From NCBI GenBank assembly GCA_020284085.1, contig JACEVL010000108.1, forward strand, positions 894,521-958,520: a DNA stretch of 64,000 nucleotides. The letters run 5' to 3'. This document shows positions 20,661 to 31,437 of the stretch, piece by piece. Both the position numbers and the translations under genes were made by a program. Below the pieces are notes generated by a model that saw only the letters and a list, made by a program, of their open reading frames with translations, did no database searches and was not told the DNA's origin. Source of the DNA: Aporrectodea caliginosa. Lineage: Eukaryota > Annelida > Clitellata > Crassiclitellata > Lumbricidae. Numbering within the stretch: position 1 is the stretch's first letter; the number at the start of each line of letters is the position of its first letter.

Positions 20661-20929
20661 GGTGCTGCAATGATTTATTAGAGAAAATTTAATTAAAATC
20701 AAATCGAACTGTCCGAATATCTATGACAATAATTAATTTACAAAATAAAAACGGTTGCTAGTACTAGTAGTGGTTTCAGCTCAACGACACTGATCATTAG
20801 CATCGCCCTCCTCCTTCATCCAGGCTTGGGACTGGCACTGCCAGGCACTAGGGCACTGACGAACAGTGGCGGAGTTATAACGGTTACTGATACCGTCGAC
20901 GACAATTTACAGTAGAAAGAAGCATTTTA
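20661..20929 (-). mobile_element. Unit A retroposon (diverged) with flanking AT-rich DNA
   Basis: The antisense unit A at 20777-20890 reads CAACGACACTGATCATTAGC, TCGCCCTCCTCCTTCATCCA, GGCTTGGGACTGGCACTGCC and ACAGTGGCGGAG. 20661-20776 shows nothing recognisable. Confidence 0.65.
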
Positions 20930-21700
20930 TTAAAGTTGTTCAAATTCGAATCATTTTACATCTAGTAGTTGCTGATGTGTAATGATTATCTTGCTCCGTC
21001 AACAGCAGCCGTTGACGTCGATAGAAATAAAATGTTTTTATAGCTTCACCTTAGAACGGCAAATGTTTCCTATACGCTACAATGGTCTGAAGACTTTGAT
21101 TTAACGCTCTTGACATCTGAGAAGAATAAATAACGTTCGAGAACATGTTTTCAAGGTGTGTTGTGAGAGCATTTATATTACGTATAACGGTAACTTTTTA
21201 TCTTGCTCTCAAATTCTTTACATTACACTTTAATTCTCAGACTGCATATTCGAATAGGTCAAACAATGCATGATGATCTATTTCCTATACCGCCTGATGA
21301 TCTATTTTCCTAATGAAAATTTACGCGTCAGATAGCATAAACGTAACCTCCTATTAGTCCCTTCCTGTAGTGGCGCTCTAACAATTTGCAAGTGAAATTA
21401 CAGTCAATTGCTTAACAACACTTTTTGGAATCAAAGGCTGTTGACGTCGATAGGAAAACTACTGTTTCATATTTTGTATTCTCTCTGTTACTCCTAAAAG
21501 GGAATGATTGTAATGATTATTGCAAACAAAACGATGGAGCTTGGTATACCTCAATTTGAAATTATTTAAAGGTGTCTAAATTGAACGATTTCAATCAGCA
21601 ATCTAGTGTTAAACGACTTGTGTCCTTGTGGCTAGTTGGAGTTATTACCCACAGAAATCGTTAAATAATTGATTGCAATTTCCCTTAGTTTCTAGTATAA
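20930..21700 (+). repeat. R1 copy with a large internal deletion
   Basis: GCCGTTGACGTCGATAG at 21009, TTAGAACGGCAAATGTTTCC, and TTTTCAAGGTGTGTTGTGAG at 21146 form the 5' part. The copy then jumps near 21280 to CCGCCTGATGATCTATTTTC and the 3' part, with AATCAAAGGCTGTTGACGTC and ATTTAAAGGTGTCTAAATTG at 21564. Both R1 modules therefore lie only 420 bp apart here. Confidence 0.75.
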
Positions 21701-22340
21701 GATGGATGGATCCAGATTTTAACGACATCTTATGGCAATAGAGGCCGTTGACGTTTGAAAAAATTACTTTGGCTTAATGCAGCTCTTAGTAGACGATGAA
21801 ATGTGTCAGCTGGTCATAAAGAGTCTCGTATAAAAATTTTAATGTCCATAAACAGCACTTATAGTTTCCACCCGACCTAACAGAAAGATAGTAAAAGTAG
21901 TGATTCCATAAAATCCTACAATGCATTTATGCATGTCACCCTCCCTCTCGGGGTAATCAGCTTCAATCTGTTTAATGTGAATATTGCAAATTTGAATTGG
22001 AGCGACATCTGCGAATAAGTGTAAAACGGATATACAATTATTTCTCCTGTAAATATCGATTCCGTTAATTTGAATGATTCTTTGAGTTTCACCGTAGAAT
22101 GGAAAAGGTTTCCGATACGCAATGACGCCGCAGCGGGAAAGACAATGGATTTAACCTTGTAGGCAGCTGGGAAATATAAATAACATCGCGGAAAATGTTC
22201 TAAAGATGTGTCTGTATATATATGCGACTGTATTGGAGATAACGTAATCGTATTTTATGGAGTCTACTTTATGCTTTGTGTTTCAATAATTTGTATTAAT
22301 GAACATTTGTGCGTCTTCGTCTTATAAGTAGGCCTACAGT
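21701..22340 (+). repeat. R1 fragments with a module
   Basis: 21721 carries TTTTAACGACATCTTATGGC with GAGGCCGTTGACG. 21803-21880 is the R1 GTCATAAAGAGTCTCGTATA part. 22088-22190 is the promoter-side part (GAGTTTCACCGTAGAATGG, AATATAAATAACATCGCGGA) with a mutated motif TTCTAAAGATGTGT. Confidence 0.7.
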
Positions 22341-23216
22341 ACTGTGAGAGGCGGTTTTAGCCCTATATAAATAAAGTTAATAAGTTTTAGAGGTGTCTAG
22401 GAGGAACTTGGCATTTTATGTATTGCAATAAGTATTTCACGACACCTTACAACAATATAAGTAATACAGTTTAGAAATATTTGAACTCCGCCACTGTTCG
22501 CTTTCTGACAGTGTCAGTCCCAAGCCTGGATAAAGGAGGAGGGCGACGCTAATGGTCTTTGTTACCACACAGCTAGTCGTTAAAAAGGAAACACACGCAC
22601 ATTGTAACTGATAGAATCCGTCAACATATCGTACATTTAATTTTTCACGAATGAATGTTGACGTTTTATTCACAGAATTTTCTTGTTTATTTGTTTCTTC
22701 CCACGCGCAACAAAATCGACATTATAACCAAATATTAATTTTCTGATCTTGCCTTAACAAATTTTATCCTCTCTATGTACTTTCCTTCGGAAATTCTCTA
22801 AACACGAGATAAAGAACGTTTTGGCCTTACAAAAACAGCTGTTATGTGCACCAAGATCAGTTTCGCCAGGCCTAAGACTGCGTAATGGAGGAGGGCGACG
22901 CCATACATCGTTGTTCTTATGAGGCAGCGTTGTCAAACAAGAAATTACTGTACATGCCCAAACAGATGTGCGTTCTTCACGGTTTTAGGTAAGCACCGCA
23001 GTAAACGATCTCGGCAGCCATGAAATGTAGTTAAACAGTACATAGGCCTACTGCAAACGCCTTCAATAGACACCTTTAACAAGCTCTCGTACTTTGTCAG
23101 TCCCAATTCCAAGCCTGGATGAAGGAGGAGGGTGACGCTAATGATCTTTTTTATCACACAGTGTCGTTAAACTGAAACTAGTACTACTAATATTACGTCA
23201 AGCGCTGCCCCAACCT
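22341..23216 (+). mobile_element. Cluster of three unit A copies, the first well preserved
   Basis: 22485-22590 is a sense unit A (CTCCGCCACTGTTCGCTTTC, CCAGTCCCAAGCCTGGATAA, GGAGGGCGACGCTAATGG, CACAGCTAGTCGTTAAA). Diverged copies lie at 22853-22940 and 23095-23175. Modules are at 22378 (TTTTAGAGGTGTCTAG) and at 23063 on the minus strand. Between copies I see nothing recognisable. Confidence 0.65.
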
Positions 23217-23220
23217 TTAA

Positions 23221-24190
23221 CCCTCGAACTACCAAGGGGGTGGTTGCCACCCCCCTCCCTACGTTTTTATGCATAAAAATTTTTTCCATGTGGAATAAAA
23301 ATTTTGAAAATTTGGCAGCTGTAACAGATTCATTGGCGCACATTTTGAGGTAAACATTATGGTGGTAGCCCACGCCATTCAAAAGTTATACCCAATATAC
23401 CCGAGGCACCAGAGGGGGTGGATCCCCCCTAGATTTTCGACTATATCTTATCCGTCATTTAATATTAAGAGACACAAATTAAACCATTCTATAGAGGGAA
23501 TGTGGGGCTTCATTTGCATACTTAAATGTTTGTCTTTTGAAAACCGGAAGTGATCAAAATAAATAATAATACCCGTAATATGCGTGAAAAATGGCTGAAT
23601 GGAAGGACTCCCCTCTTAGTTATTTGTCTGTAGCGTATTCAGTTTTTTTCCCAGAAGAGAAACAAATATACCACTCTTTAGAGGGAACGTAGGGCTTCAT
23701 TTGCATACTTAAATGTTTGTCTTTCGAAAACCGGAAGTGATCAAAATAAATAATAATACGCGTAATCTGTGTGAAAATTGCTAAATGCAGCATTGTAATG
23801 TATGCATGCATACATGTACATGTATATATGTATGGATGCATATTTATACGTATATAAACATGTGTAGGTATGTATTTGTGTATCTTGGATACACAGATCA
23901 GTTTCAAAAACACACATAATCGTATATTTGTTTATCCAAAAAGTACAAAATGTACGCAATAATATAAAATATCGCTAATTATCGGTTCCTTTGTTAAAAA
24001 TGATGTAATTTCGAGGTGCATTCACATAATGTACAACTAAATATACCATTCTGTGCAGAATTGAATGCTGAATCCATTGGTTTATTACAAGAAATGATAT
24101 GTGAAACCAAACCCGAAATACAGGGGGGGTGGTAACCACCCCCCTTCCCTTGGTAGTCCGTGTTACAAAAAAAGCTTGGTAGCCCGAGGG
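23221..24190. mobile_element. piggyBac-like MITE PB3, copy 1
   Basis: TTAA at 23217-23220 and 24191-24194 flanks ends CCCTCGAACTACCAAG and (reverse) CCCTCGGGCTACCAAG. Subterminal palindromes GGGGGTGGTTGCCACCCCC (23236) and GGGGGTGGTAACCACCCCC (24125) lie just inside. The interior has two direct copies of a ~70-bp CTTCATTTGCATACTTAAAT block (near 23505 and 23695) and no transposase. The second copy is 27777-29042. Confidence 0.85.
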
Positions 24191-24197
24191 TTAAATA

Positions 24198-24373
24198 ACA
24201 TTTCCTTGCGGTCTAAAATATTCATAAAATGTGTTTGAACTGCTGAGTAAAATTTCAGGTACTAGGATGACATATTGTGTAGTTGACATTTCCTTGCGGT
24301 CTAAAATATTCATAAAATGTGTTTGAACTGCTGAGTAAAATTTCAGGTACTAGGATGACATATTGTGTAGTTG
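24198..24373 (+). repeat. Perfect or near-perfect 88-bp tandem duplication
   Basis: ACATTTCCTTGCGGTCTAAA starts at 24198 and again at 24286, and the two 88-bp units look identical. A recent local duplication is likely. The sequence after it to 24550 is unrecognised. Confidence 0.85.
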
Positions 24374-24849
24374 ACTTAATCTCTCCGAATTCATATAACA
24401 CACTTCGTATTTCAGAACAGTCAACTGCGCACTCAACAATGCCATCTACACCCTTTATGTCAGAAAACACATTATTTCAAGCCTTTTTTTATCGTAGTCG
24501 AGATTTGTACAGCGGCGCTAAAAAACTAAGTGACGAGAACCAGATAAGGTTGTAGTACTAGTCTTATGGTCGTTGATGTAAAAAAACGTCTTGGTCTTGG
24601 TTTAGGGCTTTGAGATTTGTTTATCTAGTTATTCCTTGGTTAGTAACTGTTTCACGACGTTGTGTCATAACAATAGATGATTGGCGTCGCCCTCCATTTT
24701 GTCTTAGCTTTGGACCGGCACAATCTGTGGACGGGCATTGGCGGACTTAGGATTAATTGCTTCGTATCATCTGTTATACGATTTCCTATCTCTTCCGTTC
24801 TAATTAAGCGTTACCACAAAGGAGTTACTATATTTGTGCGATTGCTCTA
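24374..24849 (+). repeat. Unrecognised stretch followed by antisense unit A
   Basis: 24374-24620 shows no known repeat. The open frames there are short and I do not recognise them. An antisense unit A spans 24640-24755 (GTTTCACGACGTTGTGTCAT, TTGGCGTCGCCCTCC, TTGGACCGGCACAATCTGTG). Confidence 0.5.
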
Positions 24850-25995
24850 CAGGTGGGCCAAAAAAGTGCCCCCCTACGCATTTTGCTGATATTTCGGCCA
24901 AAAGTAAGAATTTTTAAATCACGTTTTATAGGCTTAAAGGTAATTCATATCTACGTATAATGGCCAAATATCAAAGAAAATTTTCAAACAGAACAAAAAG
25001 TTATATCACTTTTAGTGAGTCCACCCACTGTTTTTTGATGATTCAAAAACCTAACGCAGCAAAAAGCAACAAAAAAAGGTTTTACGAAGTCATTTGTCAA
25101 ATAATTGTTATCAAACAAACTTGATCGTTGTTTCACAACTTGAGTTCAATGTGTCCACCACCAGTACCCATACATGTTCTGAGTCTTTTGGTAAAGTTTT
25201 GATGTCTTTGTTGATGGGTTCCAGAGGTAAATCTTCCCACATCAACTTCAATGCGACCTTCAATTCTCTTATCGTTTTTGGCTTTGATCGCAGATTGTGA
25301 TATTTCTCCAGCATAGCTCCCCTTACGTAATTAACCATTTTTTGGAGTGCGGAAGATTTGGGCCTTCCACTTCCTTTACGACGATCCAGAGCCGATCTCC
25401 TTTCATCAATGCGGGGGCATATTTTTTAACGGTAGGCCTACTCAGCTTCCACTGTTTATCAGGGCAAGTGGCGATTAGAGCTTTAGCTCAAAGAAAAGAC
25501 CCTGCTCGTGAAGTGTCTGCATACGCATTTTGTCTGTAATTGATACCTTGCCCATCTTCATATTTTAGAAATTTTCATTGTTTCAATAAAAAATTATTAA
25601 TCTGAAAAATTCTTTATTTAGCAACTTGATCGTCTTCTTGCTAAGTGACGTCACAGTGACATACAGCTACGCTGGTATCCCGTTTCTGTTCTAAATAATA
25701 ATAATATGTATCTGGCAATATCAAGTTTGTTTGATAACAATTATTTGACAAATGACTTAGTAAAATCGTTTTTGTTGCTTTTTGCTGCGTTAGGTTTTTG
25801 AATCATCAAAAACAGTGGGTGGACTCACTAAAAGTGATATAACTTTTGTTCTGTTTGAAAATTTTCTTTGATATTTGGCCATTATACGTAGATATGAATT
25901 ACCTTTAAGCCTATAAAACGTGATTTAAAAATTCTTACTTTTGGCCGAAATATCAGCAAAAATGCGTAGGGGGCACTTTTTTATGGCCCACCCTG
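24850..25995 (-). mobile_element. mariner-like element with long inverted ends, internally deleted
   Basis: TA dinucleotides flank ends CAGGTGGGCCAAAAAAGTGC and (reverse) CAGGGTGGGCCATAAAAAAG. The inverted arms are ~270 bp (24850-25126 and 25722-25995). The right end lies in a TATATATAG box of a core-promoter-like module. Only transposase ends remain between the arms. The TA flanks and coding motifs place it in Tc1/mariner. Confidence 0.85.
25111..25560 (-). pseudogene. mariner-type transposase remnant, N- and C-terminal pieces only
   Basis: On the minus strand the N-terminal part (25560-25340) reads MGKVSITDKMRMQTLHEQG and, after frameshifts, GSGRP-type linker residues typical of the helix-turn-helix region. 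It runs into a C-terminal part (25338-25111) with SKPKTIRELKVALKLMWEDL, the usual end of mariner transposases. The catalytic DDE/D domain is missing, so the protein could not cut DNA. Several stops and shifts are visible. Confidence 0.7.
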
Positions 25996-26035
25996 TATAT
26001 ATAGAATATGGAATGCTCTTAGTAAAGGTGTCTGA
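25996..26035 (+). promoter_or_regulatory. Core-promoter-like module split off by the mariner insertion
   Basis: TATATATAG at 25996 is followed by AGTAAAGGTGTCTGAG, with the A of AAGGTGT at 26025, 29 bp downstream. The mariner target TA is the first dinucleotide of this TATA box. The original upstream DNA is now at 24848 and below. Confidence 0.4.
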
Positions 26036-26404
26036 GTCCAACTACAAAATTTCAATCGGTTTCTTTTTTGTTTAACGACATCGTATGGTTGCAAAGGCCA
26101 CTTTGGCCCTTATTTACTTTTTGTTAATTCTACAATAACGTTGTTCATTCCAAATGAAAAGGCGCACTAAGATTCATTGAAAAGCATCGCGTTGTATTGT
26201 ATTGCATTGTAATTAGGCTGATCTAATAATAGCCAATATTCTGAGCGCATAGATTTAAGTTCGCCTACTAGTCGGATAGATATACAACATGACCCTAAAA
26301 AAATTGCAAGAAAACGTTTTAGGTTGATTTTCTGCTGTATTTGGTCTGGGGAAGAACATACCGAAAGTTGGACAAAATCGGAACACGGCATCACCCCAAA
26401 AATG
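26036..26404 (+). repeat. Unclassified stretch before the satellite
   Basis: TTTAACGACATCGTATGGTT near 26080 is a weak C-type end. 26160-26404 carries no recognisable element, although CGGAACACGGCATCACCCC flows into the satellite. The short frames there are not recognised. Confidence 0.35.
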
Positions 26405-26760
26405 CATTTTAACCAAGATGGCGGCCAATAATGGCGCCAAAACAAAAAAAAACAGTATATATCAGGTCATAGGTCAGCTACAATAACAAATGAAGTATCA
26501 AATTTAAGATTATCAAGGTCAAGGAATCGATTTATCATAGTGGCAATACTGTTGAAACGTTACTATCCAAGATGGCGGCCAATATGTCCGCCAAAACACA
26601 AAAATATGTATATATCACTTCAGAGGTAACCTACAATAACAAATGATGTGTCGAATATAATGTTTTCATGGTCAAGAGATTGATTTAGCGTAGTGGCAAT
26701 GGTATCGGAAGTTAACTATCCAAGATGGCGGCCAATATGGCCGCCAAAACGGAAACTTCG
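26405..26760 (+). repeat. Short satellite, 153-154 bp period
   Basis: GATGGCGGCCAAT starts at 26417, 26571 and 26724. Between them AATAACAAATGA and AGTGGCAAT recur at matching offsets. Units differ by several substitutions. A similar CAAAATGGCCGACGG phrase occurs near 45285. Confidence 0.7.
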
Positions 26761-26814
26761 CAGTCACTTACTAGCTGTTCATATACCGATGCAGACTTAT
26801 TTCAGAGACTTACA

Positions 26815-26910
26815 TCTCGTACTTTGGCAGTGCTAGTCCCAAGCCTGGATGAAGAAGGAGGGCGACGTTAACGATCTTTGTTCTAACAGTGTCGTTTAAC
26901 TGAAACTATT
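26815..26910 (+). mobile_element. Unit A retroposon (diverged)
   Basis: TTTGGCAGTGCTAGTCCCAA, GCCTGGATGAAGAAGGAGGG and AACAGTGTCGTTTAACTG mark a sense copy with a decayed 5' end. Confidence 0.65.
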
Positions 26911-26914
26911 ACTA

Positions 26915-27440
26915 CTGACAGTGCTACGTGATCTTGGATTCATTCTCGATCCTGGCCTCTCTCTCTGTCTTATCACGTCAATAGTGTCTCTCGTTCCTGC
27001 TTCTACTATCTACGCCAACTCCGTGCCATTCGCCAATCACTCCCACTGCACGCTATCATGACTTTGGTCCATGCATTGATCTGTTCCAGGATTGATTATG
27101 GGAATGCGCTCTACATTGGTCTCTACTCTCTGATCCCCTGGAAACCGGACTCGGACCTCCCTCGGACTACTCTTTTTGGACATCACCCCTCTGATTAGAC
27201 GCAGCGCTCGTGAATAAGCTGGTGCCCAGCGCTTGACTATTCGAGTGGCGCTTCTACAGTTTGAGATTACGATTACGATTACTCTACAAATACATCTAAA
27301 CTTCAGGCCATCCTAAACGCTGCCGTCCGCCTCATAGGGGGCATTGCAAAGTTTGACCATAATCTCCAATTTTATCCGTGACTCCCTTCACTGGCTCCCA
27401 TCCGCCAGCGCATCTGATTCAAGGTCTGCTCCCTCATGCG
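26915..27440 (+). mobile_element. LINE reverse-transcriptase fragment interrupted by another 3' end
   Basis: Across frames the product reads DLGFILDPGLSLS, FYYLRQLRAIRQSLPLHA, MTLVHALICSRIDYGNALY and, after an interruption, LQAILNAAVRLIGGIAKFDH, the standard C-terminal RT succession. Between 27130 and 27285 a different 3' end (GACGCAGCGCTCGTGAATAA, ending in GATTACGATTACGATT) splits it. The copy is frameshifted and 5'-truncated. Confidence 0.7.
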
Positions 27441-27449
27441 AAGCTGTCT

Positions 27450-27772
27450 TGTTTGATTAAGCTCGTGTGAATTAACTGATTCTTCTGCAACTTAGCTTTT
27501 TTCTTGCAGAATCAATCCGGAGACTTCGAGCGATAAAAGACAAATGATTGCATTTACTAAGTAAATAATTTTATTAGAAGATGAGGTAGAGTTGATATCA
27601 ACGTGCGAGGTAGTCCAACAACGTCGCTGAAGTACCTCCATGTTAGACACCTTTAATACTGTTACACAGTAGCGTATTAAAGTTTCTTAAACGTTATCCA
27701 ATCAATGTTTCTGCTCTAATCGAGCAAGACATGACGTCACTGTCAACGGCTCTAACAATCGCCTAGATGTCG
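27450..27772 (+). repeat. R3 fragment, target of PB3 copy 2
   Basis: TTAGCTTTTTTCTTGCAGA, GTTGATATCAACGTGCGAGG and TTAGACACCTTTAATACTG (minus-strand module at about 27640) match R3. It is cut at GATGTCGTTAA, where the piggyBac-like MITE inserted, and resumes at 29047 (ATACTGAAACGTCATCCAGA). Confidence 0.75.
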
Positions 27773-27776
27773 TTAA

Positions 27777-29042
27777 CCCTCGAGCTACCAAGAATGGGGG
27801 GGTTGCCACCTCCCCCCAGGTTTTTTTCATCTCAAACTTTTCCTTATGGAATAAAAATTTGACCTTTTTAAGTAGCTGTAGGGGTTCATTTACACACGTT
27901 TTGAGGTAAAATGTGAGATGATATCTCACACCGTTCAAAAGTTATACCCAATATAACCGAGGTACCAGGGGGGTAAAGGGAAAGGAATTTACTGGAATCA
28001 ATAAAAAGAAGAAAGATGTCTTACTTTGGGCATATAATGAGGAAACAAGGTGAATGTCTAGAGAAAGAAATTATGCAAGGAACGGTACCGGGAGCAAGAG
28101 CAAGAGGGAAACCAAGGAAGAGATGGATGGACAATGTGGGCGAATGGTTGGAATTATCAACGGAGCGGTTGCTGCCGAGAAACCGAGGATAGGAGAGGAT
28201 GGAGAAGAATCGTCTATAATGCGACCAACCCTCGTATCGAGGACGGTTGTTGCAGAGAGAGACCAGGGGGGTGGATACCACCCCCTCTAGATTTTCGACT
28301 ATATCTTATCCGTCATTTAATATTAAGAGACACAAATTATACCATTCTATAGAGGGAATGTGGGGGCTACATTTCTATGGTCACTGAGTTGACCTGAGAC
28401 AACCGGAAGTGCTCAAAAATAAATAATAATACGTGTACCATGCGTGAAAAATGGCTGAATGGAAGAACTCCCTTAGTTTTTTGTCTGTAGCGTATTTCAG
28501 TTTTCCTCCCAGAAGAGAAACAAATATATCATTATTTAGAGGGAATGTAGGGGCTTCATTTGCATACCTACATCTTTGTCTTTTGAATACCGGAAGTGAT
28601 CAAAATAAATAATAATACGCGTAATCTGTGTGAAAATGGCTGAATACAGCATTACAACGTAAACCGATATATATGTATGGATATATATGTATGGATGTAC
28701 ATTTATACTATATAAACATGTGTAGGATGATTGTGTGTATCTTTTATACATAGATTAGTTTCAAAACACACATAATCGTATATTTGTTTATCCAAAAAGT
28801 ACAAAATGTACGCAAAAATATACAATATTGCTAATTAATGGGTTCCGTTGTTAAAAGTGATGCCATTTCGAGGTGCATTCACATAATATACAACTAAATA
28901 TACCATTTTGTGCAGGAAATGAATGCTGAATCCATTGCTATATTACAAGTTATGATATGTAAAACCAAACACGAAATCCAGGGGGTGGTAACCACCACCC
29001 CTTGGTAGTCAGTGTTACAAAAAAAGCTTGGTAGCCCTAGGG
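27777..29042. mobile_element. piggyBac-like MITE PB3, copy 2, carrying a LINE insertion
   Basis: TTAA at 27773-27776 and 29043-29046 flanks CCCTCGAGCTACCAAG and (reverse) CCCTAGGGCTACCAAG. Blocks GCCACCTCCCCCCAGG, TATACCATTCTATAGAGGGA and GGGGGTGGTAACCACC follow copy 1. The insertion at 27975-28261 accounts for most of the length difference. Confidence 0.85.
27975..28261 (+). pseudogene. RTE/L1-type RT C-terminal fragment inserted in PB3
   Basis: Flanked by ACCAGGGGGG at 27965-27974 and 28262-28271 (10-bp duplication). The frame reads KRRKMSYFGHIMRKQGECLE, ARGKPRKRWMDNVGEWLELS: the GHIMR and RGKPRKRW-D signatures of RTE/L1-type protein C-termini. It ends in CAGAGAGAG rather than poly-A. Confidence 0.75.
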
Positions 29043-29046
29043 TTAA

Positions 29047-29780
29047 ATACTGAAACGTCATCCAGATGAAGCCGTCACTGCCTCTACTGTGGCAGTGCCA
29101 GTCCAAAGCCTAGATAAATGAGGAGGGCGGTGCTAATCATCTTTATTATGACACGGCGCGTCGTTAAACAGCAAATTACCAGATGTAGGCCTAGATGAGG
29201 AAAAAATGAAAAAACGTCATCCAGATTAAATCTAAAAATATCAACAGCAATACCAGACAAAAGGCGTCGTTAAACTCTGCATCAGCACATACGAAATTTG
29301 TAATATGTACAGCGCCTCTTTAGAAAACCCTGACCTGTGCCTAAAGAAGACCACAAACAGACAGAATGGTCTTCAAACGCTTTAGAAATTGACACATGGA
29401 ATGAAAGAAGAAGCCTTTGTCACATATTACATGGAAGCCAGTTCCTGAATGAGGGACCGACCAATGAAAAACTTCCAGGTTGCACTGTTAGAGTAGCCTA
29501 CTCCACGGGTGAATAACCAGAACAGTGAGAACACCCTGTGTTGCAGAACAAAGAGATCTGTGACCAGGCAATGAACCCCGACTTAAACAAAACAAACTCT
29601 AGCATAAACTGTAATGTAATGTAACTAATCGAAAATTTCTCCACGCAAACAAAAGCCACGTCAGAGAGACCAGCTTATTCGCCGGTGTCCCTAAAGCATA
29701 TCCCCCCAGATGGAATAAACCGGTTTAGAGTCTCCGGGGGGATAAACCATTCTATCCCCCATCGTCATACGTATCACGAT
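29047..29780 (+). repeat. R3 copy, later part
   Basis: A unit A-like segment (29090-29170, ending CGTCGTTAAACAGCAA), GGCGTCGTTAAACTCTGCAT at 29262, and the antisense LINE relic 29295-29640 keep the R3 order. It then passes into the tandem block at 29781. Confidence 0.75.
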
Positions 29781-30652
29781 AGCAAAGACGAAAATCCAGT
29801 CAAGATCACCAGCAACGAAATTAATTAATTTAAGGTCGACGTACAAACTAAAGACCTTAGACCTTAGTCCTTCCACGCGCTTGCAGCGCATCGGGCGACA
29901 CAGTTCCTCCATTCCACTCTGTCCTCCGCACTCCCCTCGGCTTCCTCCCACGTCATTCCACCGTCCAGATCCTGTATGATCGTGTTTCGCCATGTCTTTC
30001 TCGGCCTTCCACGTTTTCTTTTCCATCCTGTCGGTGTCCATTCTAGTGCCTGTTTTGAGAATCTTTCATTGTCCGATCTGTGTATGTGGCCCAGCCATCG
30101 CCATCGCAGCATATCTTCCAGTTTAACTAAAACTAAAGATACGCAACTTAAAATATTTTATGTGTAGAATAAATTGAAACAGTAGGCCTACGACTGAATA
30201 CATTTAGAAAACACAGTAGCAAAGACGAAAATCCAGTCAAGATCACCAGCAACGAAATTAATTAATTTAAGGTCGACGTACAAACTAAAGACCTTAGACC
30301 TTAGTCCTTCCACGCGCTTGCAGCGCATCGGGTGACACAGTTCCTCCATTCCACTCTGTCCTCCGCACTCCCCTCGGCTTCCTCCCACGTCATTCCACCG
30401 TCCAGATCCTGTATGACCGTGTTTCGCCATGTCTTTCTCGGCCTTCCACGTTTTCTTTTCCATCCTGTCGGTGTCCATTATAGTGCCTGTTTTGAGAATC
30501 TTTCATTGTCCGATCTGTGTATGTGGCCCAGCCATCGCCATCGCAGCATATCTTCCAGTTTAACTAAAACTAAAGATACGCAACTTAAAATATTTTATGT
30601 GTAGAATAAATTGAAACAGTAGGCCTACGACTGAATACATTTAGAAAACACA
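29781..30652 (-). repeat. 436-bp tandem duplication carrying an RTE-like RT fragment
   Basis: 29781-30216 and 30217-30652 are nearly identical. I noticed only three differences by eye (GGGCGACAC/GGGTGACAC, ATGATCGTG/ATGACCGTG, CATTCTAG/CATTATAG). The duplication must be recent compared with the R3 sequence around it. Confidence 0.9.
29864..30112 (-). pseudogene. RTE-like RT C-terminal fragment, tandem copy 1
   Basis: The minus strand reads MLRWRWLGHIHRSDNERFSK, KRKRGRPRKTWRNTIIQDL and DRVEWRNCVARC: the LGH-R, RGRPRKTWR and DR--WR signature of the protein C-terminus. Polymerase and endonuclease domains are absent. A second, less open copy lies at 30300-30548, where an ATA codon and substitutions break the match. 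Confidence 0.75.
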
Positions 30653-30950
30653 AAAAATGCAAACTAACTCAAAGGAATACTCTTGTATGGGGGATACTCT
30701 ATTTCGTGACACCGGCACTAGTAGGGGGCTAAGTGTAGGGCGTGCGAAGCTGAGCAACATAGATTTAATAATATTAATCACTCATTTATGAATGGCTGAA
30801 TTCTCTTTTATACAAGCACTTTTTAAACACAGTGGCTCGCATGATAAAGTTAAGTCCTCTGTAATGCAATACACACTGATTTATCAAGTGTTTAGCGACA
30901 TCTCACAGTTGCCAAGATCATAGACGTTTATGTAAGACGTCGATAGGAAT
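30653..30950 (+). repeat. R3 tail
   Basis: ACTAGTAGGGGGCTAAGTG, AAGCTGAGCAACATAGATTT and TTTAGCGACATCTCACAGTT match 3755-3950. No gene is seen. Confidence 0.6.
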
Positions 30951-31437
30951 ATTATTTTTTTCATGAAGTTTTCACCGTAGAACCGTACATTTTTCCGAAA
31001 CGCAATGACTCTGAGGAGGGAATGCCGACGTGGGATTTATGCCGCACGCAACCGGAAATTATAAATAACGTCGAAGAAACCGTTTTAAAGGTGTGAGATT
31101 AGAGAATTTTTATAATGAGTAACGGTAACTGTTGCTCATTATGCTCGAACACTTTATTCTAATTTCTCATTCTCAGACTGCAGATTATATAATCAGCTCG
31201 TGATAAAAACCATGATACAAAAATATTATTTATATGGAGGCCTGAGGATTTATTATTATGTCCTGATAAACGATTAAAAGGTATCTAAATTGGCCAGTAT
31301 ATATAATCTGAAAAATCTAAATTAATGTTTAACGACATCTTGTGGCAAACTTGCTGGCGTCATTATTTTGACCTACCTTTTCAAGGAATGGGCATCTGAG
31401 CTTAACTTATTGACTTAGATATGTGGAACTATTATAG
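30951..31437 (+). repeat. R1 copy, 5' part, and weak fragments
   Basis: TTTTCACCGTAGAACCGTAC precedes TATAAATA at 31060 and TTTTAAAGGTGTGAGATTAG at 31083. GGTAACTGTTGCTCATTATG and CAGACTGCAGATTATATAAT follow. A weak motif variant AAAAGGTATCTAAATTGG is at 31276. TTTAACGACATCTTGTGGCA is at 31327. Confidence 0.75.
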
